In this document: positions 19,475 through 26,902 of the stretch, one piece after another
How the letters are laid out: every line of letters starts with the position of its first letter
Numbering within the stretch: position 1 is the stretch's first letter
From: DASRHT01 sp035650355
GTDB taxonomy: Bacteria; Chloroflexota; Ktedonobacteria; Ktedonobacterales; Ktedonobacteraceae
Length of the DNA: 64,000 nucleotides
NCBI GenBank assembly: GCA_035650355.1
Contig: DASRHT010000125.1
Span: forward strand, 1-64,000
Reading direction: 5' to 3'
Translations under genes and position numbers: made by a program
Notes under the pieces: model-generated
The model's database searches: none
Told to the model about the DNA's origin: nothing
The model's input: only the letters and a program-made list of their open reading frames with translations

Positions 19475-20338
19475 TCACGATAGAACAGTCACCTTCGAGA
19501 CATCCGCCCCCAGACCTTTGAGTGCGGCGTACGTGAGCTTATCCATCCTCGCGCCGTCAAAGTTCATGGATTGGATGGCGCGCTTCAGGGACCAGATACC
19601 CGTCGGACGGAACGACACATTTTTGAGGGTTGCGCCCTGAAACGACACATCCTTGAGTGCCGGCAGGTCAAACGTGACACCGATAAAGGTCTGCCCATCC
19701 AGGCGCTGTCCGCTCAGGTCGGAATATTTGAAGTCCACGCCGAGAAAGGTACAGCGTTCAAACGTCGTTTTTCGCAGGTCGGTATATTTGAAGGTGACAT
19801 CAGTCAGCTTCACGCCGATGAATTGCGCTCTGGTCAGCCCTGTGGCGCTGAAGTTGGTGCGCACAAGGTTGGCTTCACGGAAGTTCGCATCCGTAAGGTC
19901 AGCCGTGGAGAAGTCGCAATCGGTCAGATTGGCGCCGGCAAAAGTGGCTTCACGGACATTGCTGCTGCGAAACGAGCTTCTGGTTACGTCTGCGCCCGTA
20001 AAATCAGAGCCGCGCAAGGCACTCGCTTGAAAATTTCCTTGCCGCACGACCACGCCGGCAAAGTCGCTCTGTGGCAAATTGCTTGCACTCAAGTTTGTGA
20101 CCACCTGCCGCTCCAGCGACCGGGAGAGGTTGGCGACCTCCCGAACAGTTTGCTCAATGTCGCCGATACTCTCAATGGTCATGTCAAAGGCGGTTTCATC
20201 ATCCTTGCCCTCGGCTTTGAGTTCACGGAACCGCTCCTGTAGATCGGAGAGCAGATCCGCCTTTAATTCGGCGGCGCTTTTCACTCCCTCGTATGGAGCA
20301 AAAACGCTGTCTAAATAGTTGGTCAATTGCTCATTCAT
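19475..20338 (-). CDS. Pentapeptide-repeat protein with an N-terminal helical region (287 aa)
   Basis: Residues 1-65 are helical and charged (LKADLLSDLQERFRELKAEG, then a segment typical of small domains found beside PadR regulators). From about residue 90 to 265 the sequence follows the A(D/N)LXX/(T/S)FxxxD pentapeptide pattern, which folds as a right-handed quadrilateral helix. Such proteins are binding scaffolds and some protect DNA gyrase; nothing here proves that. It sits between padR (15-nt gap) and the ABC ATPase, a common arrangement in which PadR controls a membrane or exporter unit. AAAGGAAAGG precedes the start. Confidence 0.82.
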   Translation of the reverse strand: MNEQLTNYLDSVFAPYEGVKSAAELKADLLSDLQERFRELKAEGKDDETAFDMTIESIGDIEQTVREVANLSRSLERQVVTNLSASNLPQSDFAGVVVRQGNFQASALRGSDFTGADVTRSSFRSSNVREATFAGANLTDCDFSTADLTDANFREANLVRTNFSATGLTRAQFIGVKLTDVTFKYTDLRKTTFERCTFLGVDFKYSDLSGQRLDGQTFIGVTFDLPALKDVSFQGATLKNVSFRPTGIWSLKRAIQSMNFDGARMDKLTYAALKGLGADVSKVTVLS

Positions 20339-20353
20339 ACCAACACCTTTCCT

Positions 20354-20683
20354 TTATAAGAGGTTATCTAGCACGCGCTTGGCGTACTCCCAGTTGCTTT
20401 TGTTGCAATCGTACGTTGCTTTCCCTTTTTCCGTAATCCTGAAGTATTTTCGCCTTCCACCCTGAGATTCATCGCCCCAATACCATTCGATATCACCGTC
20501 CATCTCAAGCCGCCGGACGCTGGAGTACATGGTGGCTTCCTTTAATTCATAGTCTCCGCCTGAGCGTTCAGCGATCAGCTTGACCATCTCATAGCCGTAA
20601 CGGTCAGCTTCCGATAAGAGCCGTAAAATCATCGTATCGGTATGCCCGCGCAGCAGGTCGGAGGTCAGTTTGTTGTCACTCAT
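20354..20683 (-). CDS. PadR-family transcriptional regulator (109 aa)
   Basis: Short winged-helix protein with the PadR hallmarks: LRGHTDTMILRLLSE at the start, RYGYEMVKLI, ELKEATMYSSVRRLEMDG and GRRKYFRITEKGK for the wing. PadR proteins repress their own operon and neighbouring transporters and release DNA on binding small molecules. It is first in an operon with the pentapeptide protein and the ABC exporter, and a palindrome in its promoter spacer suggests autoregulation. Length is normal for the short PadR subclass. Confidence 0.93.
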   Translation of the reverse strand: MSDNKLTSDLLRGHTDTMILRLLSEADRYGYEMVKLIAERSGGDYELKEATMYSSVRRLEMDGDIEWYWGDESQGGRRKYFRITEKGKATYDCNKSNWEYAKRVLDNLL

Positions 20684-20702
20684 CTCATCACCTCATAGTC
20701 GG

Positions 20703-20731
20703 AGTATACGTCATAGTACTATGATTGTCAA
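20703..20731 (-). promoter_or_regulatory. padR promoter with palindromic operator in the spacer
   Basis: On the minus strand TTGACA (complement of 20726-20731) and TATACT (complement of 20703-20708) are separated by exactly 17 bp. The spacer contains the palindrome CATAGTACTATG (20712-20723). A repressor bound there would block polymerase, so this is the likely PadR operator. The leader to the padR ATG is only about 20 nt. Confidence 0.65.
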
Positions 20732-20960
20732 GATACTATTTCGATTGTGATACTTTGTTTGATAAATCAGCTTGCTGTGCTTTTATGTGCCGCGATTTAT
20801 ACTTTGACCTCGACTCAGGGGAATTCCAATATTACCAGGTTCTATATCTGTGCAGGCAAAACGACGAAGCTATTGGACGTGGAAGCTGCTCATAACCACA
20901 TTGGTATGCACTGGGCGTTGTAGTGGAAGACAATACCAGGAATAGCGATCTTCATTATCG

Positions 20961-21488
20961 CTATTCCTGCTGAGGCGGAACGCCTTGAAGATCAGCGTGC
21001 TCCTTCCCTCGTAATTCCCTGAGTGCATCGGTAGCAATCCAGCGGGCGCTTTTCGCCTCGATGGCGTTGATCTCTGTGGCCCACTGCAATGCATATTGCC
21101 GCAGATGGACGTTGCGTTTTCCGATCTGGCGCAGTGCCCAGTTGACCGCCTTCTTCACAAAATTACGCTCATCGGTTGCATACTGTTTGATGAGCGGAAA
21201 AAATGGCAAAAACGCCTCATCGGGTGCGGTTTTGTCGTGGACGGCCAGTTCTGCCATCATCACAAAGCCCGCCCGACGTACAAACTCTGCCTCATGGTGG
21301 CACCACTCGCAGGCTTTGTGATACGCAAAAGGCGTTTTATCGAACACATTGCCACATACCTGGTCGCAGACATCCCAGGAATCAAAATCGCTGACCCACG
21401 CCTCCATTTCTTGTTCGATCATGAGCTGTGGCTCAGCCACCATTGAGGCGAGAATCCTGGCCTCATCATCTCTGGCGATGCGAGCCAT
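20961..21488 (-). CDS. DNA alkylation repair-like HEAT protein, short N-terminus (175 aa)
   Basis: The sequence EMEAWVSDFDSWDVCDQ, then FDKTPFAYHKACEW and ERNFVKKAVNWALRQIGKRN is characteristic of the AlkD-related family (COG4912), HEAT-like solenoids that bind or excise alkylated bases. The family is usually about 225-240 residues; this protein lacks roughly the first 50-60, and the upstream sequence does not encode them in any frame. GAGGAGGAG precedes the ATG at 21488, so a translated short form is possible. It may be a degenerate or N-terminally remodelled copy. Confidence 0.75.
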   Translation of the reverse strand: MARIARDDEARILASMVAEPQLMIEQEMEAWVSDFDSWDVCDQVCGNVFDKTPFAYHKACEWCHHEAEFVRRAGFVMMAELAVHDKTAPDEAFLPFFPLIKQYATDERNFVKKAVNWALRQIGKRNVHLRQYALQWATEINAIEAKSARWIATDALRELRGKEHADLQGVPPQQE

Positions 21489-21630
21489 TTTTCTCCTCCT
21501 CAATAACTGTTGCAACGCTCTATTTGTTCATCGATGATGTCATCGCGTAGTATAGCAGATGCGAGGAGAAAATATGTACGAGCAGGTTTTGTATTTTTGT
21601 ATGGAGAAGGTTGATACAGGGACCATCCTT

Positions 21631-21882
21631 CTATAACTGCTCGCGTGCCGGGAACATCGGCTCCTGGTCCAACTTCGCCACCGGTCGGAAATAGACGTTC
21701 AGGGAGGCGAGTCGGGCCTCATGCATTGCTAATCGCTCGCGGAAGTCGGAGAACGCAAGGCGCTCCTTTGGCGTCCAGACGACCTCGGAGAGCGCGATGG
21801 CCCGTGGAAACAACAGATACTCTAAGTGCTGCGTCGTGGAAACATACTCGCTCCAGAGATTACATTGGGCGCCGAGAATATG
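21631..21882 (-). pseudogene. C-terminal remnant of a GH20 beta-N-acetylhexosaminidase
   Basis: The last 83 codons of this frame (ILGAQCNLWSEYVST, EYLLFPRAIALSEVVW, RLAMHEARLASLNVYFRP) match the end of GH20 hexosaminidases, where the W-x-E-Y and FPR-x-x-A-x-x-E-x-x-W patterns are conserved. Upstream the frame (to 22110) loses any resemblance and the catalytic Asp-Glu region is absent. I read this as the surviving tail of a deleted gene. Nothing recognisable lies in 21883-22149. Confidence 0.6.
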
Positions 21883-22149
21883 TTGCTCCTGCTCTGACCG
21901 CGCCACGAGAAGCGAGGCAGATCCTTGATACTGACAGCCGGAAGAGACCACGTCCGGGGTGATTGAGAGGAATGCGTCCATGCATGCAACATTGCTCCTT
22001 CGAAAGAACAAGAGAGGACTCCTGTGAGCCAGTGCATTCAAGCTCTTGCAGTATCTGTAGATGGGATGGATACTGATGAGATTGTAGAATATCTGGCCGT
22101 CTCCTGTCAATAATCCAGAGCTGTGAGGGGGTGACTTATTAGTGCTCTC

Positions 22150-22185
22150 AAAAATACGCCCCGCTCTTGCGAAAAAGAGCGGGGC
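22150..22185 (-). terminator. Intrinsic terminator after the vWA operon
   Basis: An 11-bp GC-rich stem (22158-22168 pairing with 22175-22185) with a 6-nt loop is followed on the minus strand by a T run (complement of 22150-22154). It lies 22 nt past the stop of the vWA gene, ending the 24825-22207 operon. Confidence 0.8.
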
Positions 22186-22206
22186 TGAGGTATAGACGCC
22201 GGACTG

Positions 22207-22899
22207 CTACTCCACCATGCTGAGCAGCGCGTCGGCCAGTTCATTGGGGTCGGTTGTCCCATTTAAGGGGATAACCCGGATGTGGTCGTTGCTCTGGGCG
22301 ATGCGGGTATAGGCTCGGATCGCTGCATCGTGTTGGCGACCGTGGCCGATCACTGCCATCACGACATAAATCTTGCCTCCTGCACGCGCAAGCACTTCCT
22401 CGAACTCGCCCTCATCGGCAGGCTCGCCGTCCGTGACCATGAGCATCAACAGGTAGGGCGGGACTTTTTTCTGACCGGTAGCCGGGTCGATCTCAGCCTC
22501 GTCGATGAACTCCTTCTTGTATTTAGAGAGCAGCGAGTTGAACGCAGGGACGATCTTGGTGCCCCCGCCCCAGGGAATCGCTCCCATTTTCTCACGCAGG
22601 TTGTCACTATTCACGTCGCCCAGGACGTGTGCCTGGACGTTGAAGGCAACAGTCCAGACACCACCTTGATCTTCTTCATCTGCATTTTGACCTGCTGCGT
22701 GTCCCGCCTCTTCCTCTTCCGCCTGGCTGTCAAGCTCTTCCAGACGCTCGATCAGGGTGGCAAACGCCTCCGTCACAACCTCAAAACGTTTCGTGCTCTC
22801 CGTTGGAGAAGCGGTTTCTCCCATCGATCCAGAGCAGTCCACGGCCAACATTGGCTCGGTCTCGGCGCCGTCAGGTAGGTTAAACTTTTTAATTTGCAT
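22207..22899 (-). CDS. vWA-domain protein, TerY-like (230 aa)
   Basis: The MIDAS motif DCSGSMGETAS (residues 19-29), a later Thr-containing strand and TDGEPAD mark a von Willebrand A domain that binds a metal ion and protein partners. An acidic insert (SQAEEEEAGHAAGQN) lies near residue 65. There is no signal peptide, so the protein is probably cytoplasmic. It is last in an operon with the 363-aa helical protein and PspA and is followed by a terminator. Similar vWA/kinase/YukD/EccC neighbourhoods are known from actinobacteria and Chloroflexota, so a regulatory or assembly role for the adjacent secretion-like genes is possible but inferred. Confidence 0.88.
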   Translation of the reverse strand: MQIKKFNLPDGAETEPMLAVDCSGSMGETASPTESTKRFEVVTEAFATLIERLEELDSQAEEEEAGHAAGQNADEEDQGGVWTVAFNVQAHVLGDVNSDNLREKMGAIPWGGGTKIVPAFNSLLSKYKKEFIDEAEIDPATGQKKVPPYLLMLMVTDGEPADEGEFEEVLARAGGKIYVVMAVIGHGRQHDAAIRAYTRIAQSNDHIRVIPLNGTTDPNELADALLSMVE

Positions 22900-23007
22900 G
22901 TTGTTTTCCTTTTCTGTGTCTATATGCAGTTTTTTACAATAGGCGGTACATCGGCCAACCGCCCCATGGCATTCCCTGAAAAGGGCTTAGAATATACAGG
23001 GGGAAGA

Positions 23008-23715
23008 TCACTTCCCCAAACGTGCGCGCATCGCCGCAAGCTGCTCGTCCACGTTGTGCGCAGACGAGACCTGCGCAAGTTGCCGGTCAAGGTCCGTCTC
23101 CCCTGATCCCGCGATCAACCCGGCGTTCAGCGCGCCAGAGTCCATCAGCGAATCGATGGCGTTCGCCCGCGATTGCATGTTCAGAACCTTCTCCTGGGCG
23201 CGCTGCATGGCAAGGTTCATCTCGTTCGAGTCTTTGGAGATACCGGTTACGACCTCGCTGATCGCGACTTGCGCCTTCGCCGCCTCGTACTGTGCTTTCA
23301 CCATCTCCTTCTGGTTCTGGAACTGCGCAATAGATGCCTCGTATTGACCGACCATAGTCTCGATTTTCTGATGTTCAGCGCCGAGTTGTGCCAGTTGGTG
23401 TTTATACCCTTCCACCTGGGCGTTTAGCGCTTCTTTGCGTTGCAGGGCAAGACGCGCTAGATCCTCGCGGTTGCTGCTTATGGCCTGCTCAGCCTGTTGT
23501 TGATAGCGGTTCTGCTGAGCTTCGGCCTGGCTCTCCAACATCTCCACATGCTTCTCGTTCTGCACGATGGAGACCAACCCCTGACGAAGCTGCTGGAGAT
23601 GCTCAAGTTGTTTGGTGTAGTTGTAGTCAAACACCTGACTTGGATCTTCCATCTTCTGCAAGGAGGTTTCGGCCTTCATCCCTGCCACAAATTTTAAATG
23701 CTCAAACAAACTCAT
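23008..23715 (-). CDS. pspA: PspA/IM30-family membrane-stress protein (235 aa)
   Basis: A nearly continuous coiled coil with the family layout: LFEHLKFVAGMKAETSLQKMEDP at the start, long Gln/Glu/Ala-rich helices, and AISEVVTGISKD before the C-terminal helix. PspA-type proteins oligomerise on the inner membrane and limit leakage, for example when secretion machinery is mis-inserted. Its place between a vWA gene and an unknown helical protein, beside EccC-like secretion genes, fits such a role. Length matches the family (220-250 aa). Confidence 0.9.
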   Translation of the reverse strand: MSLFEHLKFVAGMKAETSLQKMEDPSQVFDYNYTKQLEHLQQLRQGLVSIVQNEKHVEMLESQAEAQQNRYQQQAEQAISSNREDLARLALQRKEALNAQVEGYKHQLAQLGAEHQKIETMVGQYEASIAQFQNQKEMVKAQYEAAKAQVAISEVVTGISKDSNEMNLAMQRAQEKVLNMQSRANAIDSLMDSGALNAGLIAGSGETDLDRQLAQVSSAHNVDEQLAAMRARLGK

Positions 23716-23733
23716 TGATACATCCCTTTTCTT

Positions 23734-24825
23734 CTACTCATGCTTTTCCTCTTGCTTTCCCATGATATCGGAGAGCAAGTCCATCGTCTCTTCAACAGCA
23801 TGCTCCGTCTTTTTGGGCGGCGTTTCTGTCTCACTCACGATTCCTTCCAATACATTGCCAGGGGAGGGCTTCTGGCCTGCTTCCTGGTTCTGAGATGCAG
23901 CCGTAATGTCTCCCAGCAGGTCCAGCGCATGCTGTTCCGGCGTTCTGGGCGGAGGAGTTGGCGGTGATGGAGGAAGCGGCTTTCGTGCCTGGCTCATCTG
24001 TTCATGCTCGCGCTCATGTGGAAGATATACCTCTTCATATGCTGGAATGGCGGTCTGCTTTCTCGCAGCGATGCCAAATGCTCCCGGCATCGCCACCAGT
24101 TGGATCGTCTGGTAAAAGCTCTCCATCGCCTCCCAAAGCATCCCTTCGGCCTTGATCGCAAGCATCTCCGTGGTCTGGCCCTGACTGAGTTGCCCTATCA
24201 GGTCTATCCCGGTACGCAGATGAAAGTTCCCAAGCTCGATGTCGTTGTGCATCTTCTTAATATGGTCAGTGACCGCCTGTGGAAGCGGTATTTGGGCGGC
24301 ATTCATCGCCAGTTCGTACTGCGCCAATACCCCCTCTGTCCAGCTTTTTGCGGCCTCCACTGCGAGCATGCAGCCCTGGACATGCGCGCTGGAAACGCCC
24401 TGTTGATCGGTAATATGTGGGCCAAAATCCAAAGGTAGACGATGGACAACGTGGGGATTGGCGCTGGCTTTGAGAGACTCCTCCAGGTATGGCTCAATAT
24501 GCTCACAGAGCGCCAAAGCCTGATTGTACGTTAAACGGGCAATCTTGCCTGCTCCAGCCTCTTTGTTAAGAGCACTGGCCTTCAAGATCTCCTGCACGAA
24601 AATCACATCCAGGCGACAGGCGCGCACATAGGCGAGCGCGTACCCCATAGAGGCATGCGCTACCCAGGGAGCCATCCCACTGAGAAGGAGATCGGCCACT
24701 TTCTCGTCGAGCTGTTGCCAGACTGTTTCGATCTGGCTGGCCGAGCGCAAGTACCCCTGAATCGTCGCGTCACTTACCGACCCGTACTTCGCGCCAGCTA
24801 CAAGATGCTGGAGCCACTGACTCAT
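23734..24825 (-). CDS. Helical protein of unknown function with twin LDLLGDI-type C-terminal motifs (363 aa)
   Basis: I do not recognise the family. Residues 1-270 are Ala/Leu-rich helices without a signal peptide or membrane span. Residues 280-300 are a proline-rich linker (LPPSPPTPPPRTP). The disordered tail carries two copies of one short motif, ALDLLGDI near 300 and TMDLLSDI near 349. It is first in the operon with pspA and the vWA gene; GGGGGAG precedes the ATG. The tail motifs look like docking peptides for a partner such as PspA or the vWA domain (inference). Confidence 0.75.
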   Translation of the reverse strand: MSQWLQHLVAGAKYGSVSDATIQGYLRSASQIETVWQQLDEKVADLLLSGMAPWVAHASMGYALAYVRACRLDVIFVQEILKASALNKEAGAGKIARLTYNQALALCEHIEPYLEESLKASANPHVVHRLPLDFGPHITDQQGVSSAHVQGCMLAVEAAKSWTEGVLAQYELAMNAAQIPLPQAVTDHIKKMHNDIELGNFHLRTGIDLIGQLSQGQTTEMLAIKAEGMLWEAMESFYQTIQLVAMPGAFGIAARKQTAIPAYEEVYLPHEREHEQMSQARKPLPPSPPTPPPRTPEQHALDLLGDITAASQNQEAGQKPSPGNVLEGIVSETETPPKKTEHAVEETMDLLSDIMGKQEEKHE

Positions 24826-24972
24826 AAAATCTCCCCCTTTCTAATTAGAGAAAACGGATAGACTTCTAATATATCAAATCAGAACGTACATTGCCTCACC
24901 AAAATCTTCCTCATCGGTCTTCCAACTCCCCTCCTCACTTGATGGACTTTGCAACAGCCCTGAGCGAGGGAA

Positions 24973-25136
24973 CAGGGTTTCTCAAAAGTCGCTGCACGCT
25001 TTGACTCCTCGCGCCTTCGGCGCTCACAGGGAGAGGAAGGTGCAGGCGGTGGGCGCAGCCCACCGCCTGCACCTTCCTCTCGAACGGCTCGCTTGCGAGC
25101 CGTTCTGTCTGAAAAGACTACTTTTGAGAAGCCCTG
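24973..25136. mobile_element. 164-bp MITE, copy 1, with 9-bp target duplication
   Basis: Terminal inverted repeats of 17 bp (24973-24989 and 25120-25136, one mismatch) enclose three hairpins: 25011-25023, a large one with 24-bp arms at 25031-25081 (loop GCA), and 25082-25105. The direct repeat GCGAGGGAA flanks it exactly at 24964-24972 and 25137-25145. It carries no gene and sits between the divergent PspA operon and the kinase-like gene. A second copy of identical length lies at 62199-62362. Target duplications of 9-10 bp would fit mobilisation by an IS4-type transposase supplied elsewhere. Confidence 0.92.
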
Positions 25137-25154
25137 GCGAGGGAATGCGACATA

Positions 25155-25183
25155 TTGATTGTCTTGATGCGCACTGTTACAAT
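25155..25183 (+). promoter_or_regulatory. Promoter of the kinase-like gene
   Basis: TTGATT (25155-25160), a 17-bp spacer and TACAAT (25178-25183). The -10 region, ACTGTTACAAT, is the same as that before the vWA gene at 43114. The promoter begins just 18 bp beyond the MITE end, so the insertion left it intact. Confidence 0.55.
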
Positions 25184-25246
25184 ATCTTCGTTAAGAACGA
25201 TCAACATTGATATGTGCATCCAGGCATATACGATAAGAAGGCATCT

Positions 25247-26173
25247 ATGACTGAATTCTCTCCCCACTGCTCAATGACACTTATTATAAATACCCTGCCT
25301 TATGAGTTTTTGCCACACCCGCTATTAGCAGATGAGGTGTACAAAGTTGTGCGTGAGCAAGCAGTCACCTATCAACTTCGCAGACAGGTGGACAATACAT
25401 TGTGGGCATTGAAGGTTAGCAATCCTGGATACCGTTCCCCTCAAATTGAGCGGAAGACGGAGCAGCTTCGTCGATATGTTCACTTATCGGGACTCCAGGT
25501 TGCCAGGCGTATTTGCCTGACTCGCTCCCGCTTTCCTGAACTGATCTCTCTTCATCCCGGTTTAGAATATGCGCTCCTGATGCCCTGGATAGAGGGGAAA
25601 ACCTGGGCCGGGTATATGGATGATGCAGCAGCCAGCGCGAATTATACGCAACAGGATGCGCAAGAACTAGCCTTGACCACGGCGCATGTGCTCTGGAGCC
25701 TGGAAACCAATCATCTCGTCCACGCAGATATTGCAGGTGACAACGTCATAATCATCAACTTCAGACATATCGAACTGATTGATCTCGAAAATCTGTGTGA
25801 GCAGGGTAGCACCTTGCCGGGCCAGCCGAGTCGGGGTTGGCAGGGCTATCAGCACCCCAATCTGGATGAACGCGGCAATTGTCGCCCCGAGGGTGATCGC
25901 TATGCTGGAGCTATGCTTCTGACAGAGATGCTCACCTGGTGGAAGCCTCTGGTGCGTGCCCTGACCGATGGAGATGCGCTTTTCCAGTTTCGAGATCGCG
26001 AGCCACCCGAGGTTCTGACGCGTCGTCTGAAGGTCGTACGTAGCGCCTTGCGCGAGATCAGCCCCGGGCTGCAATATCTTTTTGATCAGGCATGGAACTC
26101 CTCTGACCTTGAAATCTGCCCCGATTTTGCCACCTGGGTGATGTATCTGCTCAATGCAAGAATAGCTGCTTAG
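25247..26173 (+). CDS. Protein-kinase-like protein (308 aa)
   Basis: A divergent protein kinase fold: a candidate ATP-contacting lysine in LWALKVSNPG, hinge-like YALLMPWIEGKTW, the catalytic loop HADIAGDNVII (H-x-D-x4-N, near residue 160) and IDLEN in place of DFG. No glycine-rich loop is obvious. It probably phosphorylates proteins or is a regulatory pseudokinase; substrates unknown. The ATG at 25247 has AAGAAGG 5 nt upstream and is preferred to an earlier GTG at 25214. It precedes the YukD-like and EccC-like genes on the same strand, separated by a distinct promoter. Confidence 0.78.
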   Translation: MTEFSPHCSMTLIINTLPYEFLPHPLLADEVYKVVREQAVTYQLRRQVDNTLWALKVSNPGYRSPQIERKTEQLRRYVHLSGLQVARRICLTRSRFPELISLHPGLEYALLMPWIEGKTWAGYMDDAAASANYTQQDAQELALTTAHVLWSLETNHLVHADIAGDNVIIINFRHIELIDLENLCEQGSTLPGQPSRGWQGYQHPNLDERGNCRPEGDRYAGAMLLTEMLTWWKPLVRALTDGDALFQFRDREPPEVLTRRLKVVRSALREISPGLQYLFDQAWNSSDLEICPDFATWVMYLLNARIAA

Positions 26174-26251
26174 GCTTGCTCTCCACGTACTCTTGCAGGA
26201 CGGACTTCGCTGGCTCGAAAGTGATGATGTTGGATACTATTAAGCAGTGAT

Positions 26252-26316
26252 GAGCAATTGACGAGTGATGTGATGAGTGGTTGATGTGGCTGAATAGTGG
26301 ACAATCGGGCATACTT
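26252..26316 (+). promoter_or_regulatory. Promoter with twin direct-repeat boxes, copy A (YukD/EccC unit)
   Basis: Distal box GAGCAATTGACGAGT (26252-26266), proximal box GATGTGATGAGT (26267-26278), a 32-bp interval and ATACTT (26311-26316). Exactly the same layout occurs upstream of the WXG100 operon (34128-34192) and of the TIR-like gene (42933-42997). No good -35 hexamer is visible, as expected if an activator binds the boxes. Confidence 0.72.
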
Positions 26317-26399
26317 TCATTTGCATAAAGCTATGCTAATTATGCGGCGCTACGTCAGCCTCCACACATTTTCGCAGAAACGTCAAGAGAAAGGCCAGC

Positions 26400-26759
26400 A
26401 TGCAGACAGTTTTGCTTACCATTGTGAGTGCTCAGCGGATCATTGATCTCAAATTGCCCGCGGAGGTACCAATCGGCGACCTTATGCCCAGAATCAGAGA
26501 ACTTTGCGGCATCAGTTTGCCTGATGGCGCTGAGCCTGCTAAACGCCTATCCTGGCATTTGCTGCTTCCTTCCTCTGGCAAGACGCTAGATGCTGGTCGT
26601 TCGCTGAATGAGGCTGGTATTATTGATGGGGCTATTCTCCTGCTGCGAAACACTGCCTCAATAGGGCAGCTCTCAACCCCGGTTTTTCAGCCGAAGATTA
26701 TTCTACCCAGTGAGGAGTCAGGCGGTATTGGCGTGAGATGGTATGTTCCGCGTGAGTAG
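26400..26759 (+). CDS. YukD/EsaB-like ubiquitin-fold protein (119 aa)
   Basis: A single beta-grasp domain: VLLTIVSAQRIIDLKLPAEVPIGDLMPRI for the first hairpin and helix, WHLLLPSSGKTLDAGRSLNEAGI and DGAILLLRN at the end. This is the pattern of YukD/EsaB and the N-terminal domain of EccD, components of type VII secretion. About 35 extra residues follow the domain. AGAGAAAGG precedes the ATG. It lies directly upstream of the EccC-like ATPase, the usual partner. Confidence 0.85.
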   Translation: MQTVLLTIVSAQRIIDLKLPAEVPIGDLMPRIRELCGISLPDGAEPAKRLSWHLLLPSSGKTLDAGRSLNEAGIIDGAILLLRNTASIGQLSTPVFQPKIILPSEESGGIGVRWYVPRE

Positions 26760-26902
26760 CAGACCATGCAGCCGGTTTTTCAGCTCACTCTATGACTGAG
26801 AAATCAACAGCAACATCTATTACCATACACAAGTGATAGTTTTCTATTTCAAGAATACTGCTGGAATACAAGCAAAGAATTTGAGGTGTGGAGAAGCATA
26901 CG

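Noticed and set aside
21883..22110. Upstream part of the frame that ends in the GH20 remnant
   Set aside because: No similarity to GH20 or any family I know, so only the tail is kept as a pseudogene.
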